This document shows positions 46,901 through 58,092 of a DNA stretch of 64,000 bases, piece after piece. Position 1 is the stretch's first letter, and the number at the start of each line of letters is the position of its first letter. The position numbers and the translations under genes were made by a program. The notes under the pieces are model-generated. The model was not told the origin of the DNA, ran no database searches, and was given only the letters and a program-made list of their open reading frames with translations. Source of the DNA: Callipepla californica brunnescens (taxonomy: Eukaryota; Chordata; Aves; Galliformes; Odontophoridae); NCBI GenBank assembly GCA_023055505.1, contig JALIRH010000095.1, forward strand, positions 1,302,001-1,366,000, in the 5' to 3' direction.

Positions 46901-49009
46901 TTAGGGTTAGGGTTAGGGTTAGGGTTAGGGTTAGGGTTAGGGTTAGGGTTAGGGTTAGGGTTAGGGTTAGGGTTAGGGTTAGGGTTAGGGTTAGGTAAGG
47001 GTTAGGGTTAGGGTAAGAATTAGGATAGGGATTGTGATACAGTTAAGGTAAGGGTTAGGAATTAGGGTTAGGGTTAGGGTTAGGTTTAGGTTTAGGTTTA
47101 GGGTTAGGGTTAGGGTTAGGGTTAGGGTTAATGTAGTTTAGGGCTAGGGTTAGGGTTCGGGTTAGAGTTAGGGTTAGGGTTAGGGTTAGGGTTAGTGCTA
47201 GGAATCAATTTGGAGGAAGGAAAAGGTATAGGAATTGGTTCATTGTTAGCGTTAGTCTTCAGGGTTAGGGTTCGGATTTAGCACTATGTTTCAGGTTCCT
47301 TTTAGGTTTAGTGATAAGGATTAGGGGTACGTTTAGGTATTGTACAATGCTAAGTGTTAGCTTCTGGGTGGGGGTTGGGGTTAGATTAAGGGTGAGGGTT
47401 AGGGTTAGGACTAGATTTAGGATTAGGTTTAGGAATAGGTTTTCTTTGATTGTTAGGGTGAGAGAAAGGTTAGGCCTTGGGTTTGTTTTTGGAATAGTTT
47501 TGGGTTTCAGAATAGGAATTGGGTTAGTATTTGGAATCTGATTGCTTTAGTATTAGTGTTAGGGTGGGGGTTAGAAGTTAGGTGAGCGTTGTGGTAATCT
47601 AATGCTTTGTGTTAGGCTTAGGGTTGGGCTTTTACTTGAGGTTGGTGTTAGGGTCAGCTTTAGTTTGAAGGTAGATTTAGAGTTTAAATTGTGGTCATGC
47701 TTGGGATTAGTTTTAGAGTTAGGGTAAGATTTAGGTTTCCTTTCAGTGTTAGGCTGTGAGAATTGTAGGCTTTGTGTTTTTGGGTTTGTGTTGGGTTTAG
47801 GAATTGGAATAGTGTTTGGGATAGTATTAGCGTTAAGGCTGGGGTTAGAGTTAGGTGATGGCTGTGGTAATCTAATGCTTTGTGTTAGGTTTAGGGTTGG
47901 GCTTCCATCTGGGGTTGGTTTGAAGGTCCCATTTAGATTTCAGGAAGAATTGGAGTTCAATTGAGGTAACGGTTAGGATTAGATTTAGGGTTCTGATAAG
48001 GGTTAGGTTAGGGTTAGGGTTTGGTTCCAAGTTGTTTTTAGGGTTAGGGTTAACGTTAGGTTTCAGGATAGGGTTAGGAATATAGCTAGGTGTTTGTTAG
48101 GTAAGGTTTAGTCCTGGGGTTTCAGTTCGGGTTAGGTGAAGCGTTAGTTTTACAGTTAGAAGACATGTTAGGGTTAGGGTTAGGTTTTGGTGTAGATTTA
48201 GGTTTAGGGTAAGGGTTAGGGATGTAGATGAAGGTTTAGTGGAAGGGGTAGGGTTCTCTTTAGTTTTAGGACCAGGGAAGGGTCCTAAAAGGGCCTTGGC
48301 TAAGGGTGAGTTTTAGTATTTGATTTAGCGTTGCGTTCAGATCTAGGTTAGTTTGAGTGTCAGGCTGAGAGAAGGGGTAGGCCTTGGGTTTGGTTCTGGC
48401 TTAGTGTTAGGTTTAGGAATAGGAATAGTTTTGGTGTTTGGATTGGGTTTGGGGTTAGTAGTAGGGATTGGATTGGGGTTAGTGTTAGGTGAGATCTGCG
48501 GTAATCTGATGCTTTCTTTGAGGCTTGAGGTTTGAGCTTAAACGTGGTGTTGGTTTTAGGGTAGGATTTAGGGCTAGGGTTTGGTTGAGGGTAGCATTAG
48601 GTTTAGGTTTAGGGGAAGGGTTTTGGTTAGGATAGAGGTTAGAATTCTGGTTTGGGTTAGGAATAGGGTTCTGGACAAGGTAAGGATTTAGTCCTAGGTT
48701 TCCAGTTAGGGTAAGGTGAAGTGCTGGTGTTCTAGTTAGGAGAAGAGTTAGGTTGAGGTTTCGGGTTAGGTTTTTTTGTCGATTTAGGTTTTAGGTAAGG
48801 GGTAGATTTTAGACAACATGAGCTTTCTGGTCAGAGTAGGGTTAGGCCTTAGAATATGGATAAGATTAGGATAAATGTAGGGTTAGTTTCGGGTTTAGGT
48901 TAGTTTGAGTGTTAGGCTGAGAGAAGGGGAGGGCCTTGGGTTTGGGTTTGGTTTAGGGTTAAGATAAGGTTTAGGAATAGGAGTAGGTTTGGGGTTTGGA
49001 TTGGGTTTG
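43907..49009 (+). repeat. Tandem unit 6 (gamma class, 5,103 bp)
   Basis: Switch at 45588-45593. Gamma markers: gggttacggttcggg at 46308 and the 242-bp internal duplication (46631 and 46873). It is 18 bp longer than unit 3, again three hexamers. Confidence 0.93.
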
Positions 49010-52000
49010 GACTTGATAGTGACTCCCCACTGAACCATAACATCAGGGCCCCATAAATATCATCGGAATTGGCAACACAAACGGTTTGATAGTAGCTACC
49101 CGATCTTCAGGTCCTCTGATTGGAATGAACTCAGCACTTTGCTGGCTGTTCCTTGCACCTCCCACCCCAGCTAATGTATGGGATGATTTGTATGATGTAA
49201 CCCAAAACCAAACCCCAGGCCTACCCCTTCTCTCACCCTGACACTCGAACCAAACCTCCGCCTAAACCTAACCCTAATATCTAAGCCTAAGCCTAACCCT
49301 TCCAATTGCCCTAGCCCTAACACTAACCCTTTTCCTATACCTAACCCTGACCTCAACCCTGATCCTAACCTTTCCCTAACCCTAACACCAACCCGTAACA
49401 TCATTTGAATCCTAATCCTATTCCAAACCTTAACCCTATCCCAAGGCCTAACCCTACTCTGACCTTTACACTCCAACTAACCCAACCTCGATCAATAAAT
49501 ACAAATGGAATCCTAAACCTAAACCTAAACCTAAACCTACTGCTAACACCACAAGTCAGCCTACTTTTCTCCCTAAATCTAATCATAAATCTCAAAAAAT
49601 CTTTGTCCCTAACCCTAATCATAAATCCAGTCCAAACTCTGAAACTTTCCCAAAACCTATGCCTATTCCTAACACTTACTCTTACCCTAAGTCTATCCCT
49701 AACACTAACCCTTCTCCCAGACACAACCCTAAAGCCAACACTAATCCTAACCTAATCTTTATCCTAATCCTAAACCTAATCCTAACTCTTACCCTAATTC
49801 TAACTCTACCCTAACCCTAACTCTGACCCTCAAACCAAACCCACATTTAAGCACAACCCTAATCCCGACACCTAGCATCAGATTACCACAACCCTAACGG
49901 AACCCTAACCCTAACACTAATGCTATGACTATCCCAAACCCTAACCCAAGTACTAGACCAAACCATACCCCTATCCCTCACTCTAAAACTAACAACCCTA
50001 ACTAAACTCTAACCGTAACCCTATCCCTAATACTAACACTAATCATCTTTTAAACACCAGTGTTATTCCTATTCCTAAACCTTACCCAATCTCCAAATGA
50101 AATCCAAGGCCGGTGCCTTCTCACACCCTAACGATCAAACCAAACCTACATCTAAACCTAACCCTAAATCCAATCTTTACCCTAAACCATACACTTGCCC
50201 TGGTCTTAACACTAACCCTTTCCCTATACCTAACCCTAACCCTAACCTTAACACTAATTTGAGGCCTATCCCTAGTAGGAACCCAAAACCTAATTGGAAT
50301 CTGAATCCTGTTCTTAACCTTAACCCTAACACGACTTAACTCTACTCTGACCCTAAAAGTCAAATGAACCCTACTCCTTACCCTAAACCTCAATCTAAAC
50401 CTAAACCTAACCCTAAACCTAAACTTCACAAGAACACTCAACCTAATCCTAGCACTAACCTAAACTAAAACTAAAACACCTTTTTTGCTAACCCTAATCC
50501 TAAATCTAACCCTAACCCCAAAACTCCCCCAAACCTGACCCTAAACCTAATCCACTCCAAAATCCTTACCCTAACCCTAACCCCAAACACCCTAATACTA
50601 GAACTAAAGCAATCCTTCACCCTAACCCTAAAACTAACAATTTAACTTTGACCCTAAAACTCAAATTCACCCTACATACACTTGATGCTACCTAGGTTAG
50701 GGTCAGGCTCAATCTGGGTTTTGTGTTGGGGTCAAAGGGATAGGGTTAGGGTAGAGTTCGAGTTAGGATGAAGGTAATGCTTACAGATATGTTTAGAGAA
50801 TGGAACAGGGTTAGGGTTAAGGTTAGGGTAAGGTTGAAGGTTAGGCTCAGGGACAGATTTAGGGTTAGAGTTTGGGTTCCTTTTAGGTTTAGGGATAGGG
50901 TTAGGGTACGGTTAGGTATTGTACAACGCTAAGTGTTAGCTTCTGGGTAAGGGATAGGGTTAGGGTAAGGGTTAGATTCAGGGTTAGGGTTAGCATTAGC
51001 ATCAGGGTTAGGGTTATGGTAAGAGTTAGGATAGGGAATGGGATACAGTTAGGGTAAGGGTTAGGAATAGGGTTAGGGTTACATTAAGGTTAGGGTTAGT
51101 GTTTGGATCAGGGGTAGGGTTAGGAATAAAGTTAGAGTAAGGGCTAGGATTAGGGTTAGGGTTAGGGTAGGGATACGGTTAGGGTAGAGTTAAGGTTAGG
51201 GTAGGGTTAGGGTTAGGGTAGGGGTTAGGGATAGGGTTAGGGTTAGGGTTAGGGTTAGGTTAGGGTTTGGGTTATGGTAAGAGTTAGGATAGGGATTGTG
51301 ATACGGTTAGGGTAAGGGTTAGGAATAGGGATAGGGTTTGATTAGGGTAAGGGTTATTGTTTGGATTAGGGGTAGGGTTACGAATAAAGTTAGAGTTAGG
51401 GCTAGGATTAGGGTTAGGGTTCGGGATTGGATTAGTGTTAGGGTAAGGAATAAAGTTAGAGTTAGTGTTAGGATTAGGGTTAGGGTAAAGTAGGGTTAGG
51501 GTTAGGGTTAGGGTTAGGGTTAGGGTTAGGGTTAGGGTTAGGGTTAGGGTTAGGGTAGGGTTAGGGTTAGGGTTTGGGTTAGGCTAGGGTTAGGGTAAGG
51601 GTTAGGGTTAGGGTTAGGGTTAGGGTTAGGGTTAGTGTTAGGGTAGGGTTATGGTTAGGGTTAGGGTTAGGGTTAGGGTTAGGGTTAGGGTAGGGTTAGG
51701 GTTAGGGTTAGGGTTAAGGTTAAATTTATTGTTAGGGTTAGGGTTAGGGTTAGGGTTAGGGTTAGGGTTAGGGTTAGGGTTAGGGTTAGGGTTAGGGTTA
51801 GGGTTAGGGTTAGGGTTAGGGTTAGGTAAGGGTTAGGGTTAGTGTAAGAATTAGGATAGGGATTGTGATACAGTTAAGGTAAGGGTTAGGAATTAGGGTT
51901 AGGGTTAGGGTTAGGTTTAGGTTTAGGTTTAGGGTTAGGGTTAGGGTTAGGGTTAGGGTTAGGGTTAATGTAGTTTAGGGCTAGGGTTATGGTTAGGGTT

Positions 52001-53845
52001 AGGATAGGGTTAATGTAGGGTTAGGGTTAGTGCTAGGAATCAATTTGGAGGAAGGAAAAGGTATAGGAATTGGTTCATTGTTAGCGTTAGTCTTCAGGGT
52101 TAGGGTTCGGATTTAGCACTATGTTTCAGGTTCCTTTTAGGTTTAGTGATAAGGATTAGGGGTACGTTTAGGTATTGTACAATGCTAAGTGTTAGCTTCT
52201 GGGTGGGGGTTGGGGTTAGATTAAGGGTGAGGGTTAGGGTTAGGACTAGATTTAGGATTAGGTTTAGGAATAGGTTTTCTTTGATTGTTAGGGTGAGAGA
52301 AAGGTTAGGCCTTGGGTTTGTTTTTGGAATAGTTTTGGGTTTCAGAATAGGAATTGGGTGAGTATTTGGAATCTGATTGCTTTAGTATTAGTGTTAGGGT
52401 GGGGGTTAGAAGTTAGGTGAGCGTTGTGGTAATCTAATGCTTTGTGTTAGGCTTAGGGTTGGGCTTTTACTTGAGGTTGGTGTTAGGGTCAGCTTTAGTT
52501 TGAAGGTAGATTTAGAGTTTAAATTGTGGTCATGCTTGGGATTAGTTTTAGAGTTAGGGTAAGATTTAGGTTTCCTTTCAGTGTTAGGCTGTGAGAATTG
52601 TAGGCTTTGTGTTTTTGGGTTTGTGTTGGGTTTAGGAATTGGAATAGTGTTTGGGATAGTATTAGCGTTAAGGCTGGGGTTAGAGTTAGGTGATGGCTGT
52701 GGTAATCTAATGCTTTGTGTTAGGTTTAGGGTTGGGCTTCCATCTGGGGTTGGTTTGAAGGTCCCATTTAGATTTCAGGAAGAATTGGAGTTCAATTGAG
52801 GTAACGGTTAGGATTAGATTTAGGGTTCTGATAAGGGTTAGGTTAGGGTTAGGGTTTGGTTCCAAGTTGTTTTTAGGGTTAGGGTTAACGTTAGGTTTCA
52901 GGATAGGGTTAGGAATATAGCTAGGTGTTTGTTAGGTAAGGTTTAGTCCTGGGGTTTCAGTTCGGGTTAGGTGAAGCGTTAGTTTTACAGTTAGAAGACA
53001 TGTTAGGGTTAGGGTTAGGTTTTGGTGTAGATTTAGGTTTAGGGTAAGGGTTAGGGATGTAGATGAAGGTTTAGTGGAAGGGGTAGGGTTCTCTTTAGTT
53101 TTAGGACCAGGGAAGGGTCCTAAAAGGGCCTTGGCTAAGGGTGAGTTTTAGTATTTGATTTAGCGTTGCGTTCAGATCTAGGTTAGTTTGAGTGTCAGGC
53201 TGAGAGAAGGGGTAGGCCTTGGATTTGGTTCTGGCTTAGTGTTAGGTTTAGGAATAGGAATAGTTTTGGTGTTTGGATTGGGTTTGGGGTTAGTAGTAGG
53301 GATTGGATTGGGGTTAGTGTTAGGTGAGATCTGCGGTAATCTGATGCTTTCTTTGAGGCTTGAGGTTTGAGCTTAAACGTGGTGTTGGTTTTAGGGTAGG
53401 ATTTAGGGCTAGGGTTTGGTTGAGGGTAGCATTAGGTTTAGGTTTAGGGGAAGGGTTTTGGTTAGGGTAGAGGTTAGAATTCTGGTTTGGGTTAGGAATA
53501 GGGTTCTGGACAAGGTAAGGTTTTAGTCCTAGGTTTCCAGTTAGGGTAAGGTGAAGTGCTGGTGTTCTAGTTAGGAGAAGAGTTAGGTTGAGGTTTCGGG
53601 TTAGGTTTTTTTGTCGATTTAGGTTTTAGGTAAGGGGTAGATTTTAGACAACATGAGCTTTCTGGTCAGAGTAGGGTTAGGCCTTAGAATATGGATAAGA
53701 TTAGGATAAATGTAGGGTTAGTTTCGGGTTTAGGTTAGTTTGAGTGTTAGGCTGAGAGAAGGGGAGGGCCTTGGGTTTGGGTTTGGTTTAGGGTTAAGAT
53801 AAGGTTTAGGAATAGGAGTAGGTTTGGGGTTTGGATTGGGTTTGG
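49010..53845 (+). repeat. Tandem unit 7 (alpha class, 4,836 bp), last unit
   Basis: Switch at 50691-50696; alpha marker ccttggatttgg at 53217. It is 6 bp (one hexamer) longer than unit 4 in the comparable middle segment. It ends at tttgg 53841-53845, where the other units continue into the protease fragment; here the sequence instead continues gtttaactttaggg. This gives the uninterrupted form of the right-hand breakpoint. Confidence 0.92.
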
Positions 53846-54290
53846 GTTTAACTTTAGGGCTAGGTTTTGGTTTTGGTTTCGAGTTAGGTGAGGGTTGTGG
53901 TAATCTGATGCTTTGTTCAAGTTTTAGGGTTGGGCTTCAATTTGGGTTTTGGATTAGGATCAGAGTTAGGGATAGCTTGAAGGTAGAGTTAGGATTCGGG
54001 TAATAGCTACAGTGATTCTTATGGAGACGATTTGGGTCAAGGGTAAGTATTAGGCTTAGCTTTAGATTTAGAGTTAGCTTTAGGTTTAGGATTAGAGTTG
54101 TGGTTTTGGTTGGGAGTAGGGTTAGTGCTAGGTTTGAGGTTAGGGTTAGGGTTAGGTTTAGCATTTCAAGTAAGGCTTAGGGTTCTGGTTAGGTTGAGGT
54201 TGAGGGTTATGTTGTGAGTTAGGGCAAAGATTGTGGTTAGGGTAAAGGTTGGAGCTTGTATTAGGTTTCGGGTTAGCAATAGTCTTAGGT
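53846..54290 (+). repeat. Transition: TTAGGG-derived subrepeat continuing past the array
   Basis: Degenerate TTAGGG-type sequence continues without the retroviral fragment. It contains another diverged copy of the gtaatctgatgctttg / agggttgggctt subrepeat (about 53900-53940), also seen near 10521, 22911, 23181 and 23815. Hexamer content fades toward 54290, where the unrelated satellite starts. I see no gene. Confidence 0.75.
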
Positions 54291-55260
54291 GTCATTTCTC
54301 CTCTAGACAAATCAGGTGTGATTCCACTGCTTCGAAATGTTCAGCAAGAAACCGTATAATCAGAGCACCGCAAAAGCCCCCTTTACCAAGTAGATCACAC
54401 CAGCAGCGAGCTTTCTGTTCGAATGGCGCTGATCTGCGAATTCCGATTCTATGGCATCAATCGCGGCTCCTGCGGCTTTTGCCGCTGAAGAAAGACGAGC
54501 GTCCTCAAGGTGCCGTGCAATGAATAGCGGCTTCAAGAATCAGCCGGCAGAGGTCCTAATCAAGCAAATCGCGGTTTCCATGTGAAAGTGACTCCGTTTC
54601 AGGAGTTGGAAGTGAATGGAAGCTGAATCCTAATATTAATGGGAGGGTAAGTTTGGATTCTCATTCTGCTCTGCAACTGTATACAACGTATGTCTGCATC
54701 ATTCATTCATCTGCGAGCACGTTTTCATTCTTTTTCTCTGAGCAGTGTTCTTCTCCTTTTTAGTACCTCTAGATAATACCGACACACTAGTTTTTATGAC
54801 GAAGAAACGGATCATTCCGATGTTCATTTGGAACGGTATGATATTCAGAGCTAAAGAAGTCAAATAGTAGCGTTGAATACGTCAAGCTGTTTTTTCTACC
54901 AAATGCATTGTGTGATTCAACCGCTTCGAAATGTTCCCCAAAAACACTGTCATCGGAGCATTGCAAAAGCCTTCTTTAAAAAGGAGAGCAAAACGGCTGC
55001 GAGCTTTCTATTTGAAACGAGAAGAACTGCGTATCAGGCTCGAATCGCATCAATCGCGGCTATTGCTGCTTTTGCCGCTGAAGAAAGACGCCAATAAAAC
55101 GACAGACGTGCACTGAATAGCGGCATCAATAATTGCCGGTTGCGGTCAAATTTCATCCAATCGCGTCTAACACGTGAAAGTGACTCCGTTTCAGGAGTTG
55201 TAAGAGAATGCATGCTGGATCCCAAACTTAGTGGGAGGGAAAGATTTGATTCTCGTGTGT

Positions 55261-55851
55261 GATTCTACCGCTTCTAAATGTTCCTCATAAAACCTTGTCA
55301 CCGGAGCTTCGTAATGGCTCCCTTTATGAAGCAGAGCAAAGCGGCCGAGAGTTTGATGCTCGAACCGCGCTTAGCCGCGGATTCCCATTCAATCGCATCA
55401 ACCGCGGCTCCTGCTGCTCTTGCCGTTGAAGAAAGACGCCAGTCAGACGGCAGCAGTGCACTGAATCGCGGCTTTTCAATAATCAGCCGGTAGCGGTCCT
55501 ATTCCAGCAAATCGCGGTTTACACGTGAAAGTGACGCCGTTTCTGGAGTTGTAAGAGAATGTGTGCTGGATCCCAGTGTCAATAGGAGGGAAAGTTTTGA
55601 TTCTCATTCTGCTCTGCTACTGAATGCAACGTAAGTCTGCATCATTCATTCATCTGCGAGCACGTTTTCATTCTTTTCTCCTACCAGTGTTGGTATCGTT
55701 TTTACTTCCACAATCTACCACATTCACTTCAAATTTCTTACAATACACGTGGATCGTTCTCATTTTCTCGCAAAAAGGTATGTTTTTCAGAACTATGGAA
55801 GCAATGGAGAGGAGTTAAGTACGAAAATTTAATTCTCCCAATGGTATGTGT
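55261..55851 (+). repeat. Satellite monomer after a 347-bp truncated neighbour
   Basis: The monomer beginning at 54914 is only 347 bases long. After gggagggaaagatttgattc near 55250 it jumps straight to the next monomer's start at 55261, so about 240 bases (the variable third) are deleted. This lies close to the array's left edge, where monomers are also most diverged (the first, from 54320, has a changed start and lacks several bases). Confidence 0.7.
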
Positions 55852-58092
55852 GATTCTACAGCTTCTAAATGTTCCCCATAAAACCTTGTCACCGGAGCTT
55901 CGTAATAGCCCCATTTAAGAAGCAGTGCAAAGCGGCCGAGAGTTTGATGCTCGAACCGCGCTTAGCCGCGGATTCCGATTCACTCGCATCAGTCGCGGCT
56001 CCTGCTGCTTTTGCCGCTGAAGAAAGACGCCAGTCAGCCGGTAAAAGTGCACTTAATCGCGGCTTTTCAATAATCAGCCGGTAGCGTTCCTACTCCAACA
56101 AATCGCGGTTTACACGTGAAAGTGACTCGGTTTCAGGAGTTGTAAGTGAATGGATGCCTGATCCCAGTGTTAGTGAGAGGGAAAGTTTTGATTCTCATTC
56201 TGCACTGCTACTGAATGCAACGTATGCCTGCATCATTCATTCATCTGCGAGCAAGTTTTCATTCTTTTCTCTGAGCAGTCTTGTTACCTTTTTTAGCACC
56301 TCTAGTCACACAAGTTTTTCTTGCCAAACAAACGGACAACTCAGATTGTCATTTGCAACGGTATGATATTCAGAGCTGAGGAAGTGAAATAGAAGAGTTA
56401 AGTACGTCAAGCTGTTTCTTCTACCAAATGTATGTTTGATTCCACCTCTTCGAAGTGTTCCCCAAAAACACTATCATCGGAGCTTTGCAAAAGCCACTTC
56501 AAACAAACATAGCAAACCGGCAGCGTGTTAATGTTCGAACCGCGAAGAACTTTGAATTCCGCTCGAATCTCATCAATCGCGGCTACTGCTGCTTTTGCCG
56601 CTGAAGAAAGACGCCAGTCAGCCGGTAAAAGTGCACTGAATCGCGGCTTCAGTAATCAGCCGGTAGCGGTTCTTCAACAAATCGCGGTTTACACGTGAAA
56701 GTGACTCGGTTTCAGGAGTTGGAAGAGAATGTGTGCTGGATCCCAGTGTTAATGGGAAGGAAAGTTTAGATTCTCATTCTGCTCTGCTACTGAATGCAAC
56801 GTATGTCTGCATCGTTCATTCATCTGCGAGCACGTTTTCATTCTTTTCTCTGACCAGTGCTGTTATCCTTTTTACTTCCTTAATCTAATACACTCACTTC
56901 AATTTTCTTACAATACCGGAGGATCTTTCTCATTCTCTCTCAAAAAGGGATGTTTTTCAGAACTATGGAAGCAATGGAGAGACGTTAAGTACGGAAAGAT
57001 AATTCCTCTCCCAAAGGTGTGTGTGATTCCACCGCTTCTAAGGGTTCCCCAGAAAACCTTGTCACCGGAGCATCGGAATAGCTCCCTTTAGAAGCAGAGA
57101 AAAAGCGGCAGAGAATTTGATGCTCGAACCGCGCTTAGCCGCGGATTCCGATTCAATCGCACCAGTCGCGGCTCCTGCTGCTTTTGATGCTGAAGAAAGA
57201 CGCCAGTCAGCCTGCTGCCGTGCACTGAATCGCGGCATCAATAATCAGCCGGTAGCTGTTCTTCTTTAACAAATCGCGGTTTACACGTGAAAGTGACTCC
57301 TTTTCAGGAGCTGTAAGTGTATGTATGCTGCATCCCAATGTTAGTGGGAGGGAAAGTTTTAATTCTCATTCTGCTCTCCTACTGAATGCAACGTATGTCT
57401 GCATCATTCATTCATCTACGAGCACGTTTTCATTCTTTACTCTGACCAGTGTTGTTATTCTTTTTCGTACTATAGTTAATACATGGAAAAACTTTTTCTT
57501 GTCGAACACAAGTATCTTTCGATTCTCTTTTGCAAAAGTATGGTATTCAGAGATAAAGAAGCAAAAGAGAAAAGTTTATTACGGAAAGCTGTTTCTTCTA
57601 CTAATTGCATTTTGTGATTGCACCGCTTCTATATGTTCCCCAAAAACACTGTCATTGAGCATTGCAAAAGCTCCCTTTAACAAACATAGCAAACCGGCAG
57701 CGTGCTAATGTTCGAACCGCGGAAAACCGTGAATCATGTTCGAATCGCATCAATCGCGGCTCCTGCTGCTTTTGCCGCTGAAGAAAGAAGCCAGTCAGTT
57801 GAAAGACGTGCACTGAATTGCGTCTTCAGTAATCAGCCGGCAGCGTTTCTATTCCAACAAATCGCGGTTGAAACCTGAAAGTGACTCCAATTCTCGTTTT
57901 GTAAGTGAATGGATGCTGGATCCCAGTGTTAGTGAGAGGGAAAGTTTTGATTCTCATGCTGCTCTACTACTGAATGCAACGTATGTCTGCATCATTCATT
58001 CATCTACGAGCACGTTTTCATTCTTTTCTCTGAGCAGTCTTGTTATTCCTTTTCCTACCTCTAGTTAATATCGTCACACAAGTTTTTCTTGC
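55773..58092 (+). repeat. Higher-order repeat copy 1 (matching part)
   Basis: This stretch matches 61681-64000 at an offset of exactly 5,908 bases. I noticed one difference: cacttaatcgcgg near 56050 against cactgaatcgcgg in the other copy. Ten monomers fit the period, in the order A B A B B A B B A B starting from 55852. Confidence 0.88.

Noticed and set aside
19644..53400. Recurring reading frames of 60-116 codons in each unit, rich in Val-Arg, Gly-Leu or Asn-Pro
   Set aside because: They are translations of TTAGGG or CCCTAA hexamers, occur on both strands and overlap each other; composition is set by the repeat.
86..53845. Integrated herpesvirus such as a telomere-integrated avian herpesvirus
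   Set aside because: TTAGGG repeats alone are not evidence; no herpesviral gene or unique region is visible.
54233..54523. 96-codon plus-strand frame at the satellite's edge
   Set aside because: It spans the junction of telomeric repeat and satellite and has no similarity beyond repeated monomer boxes.
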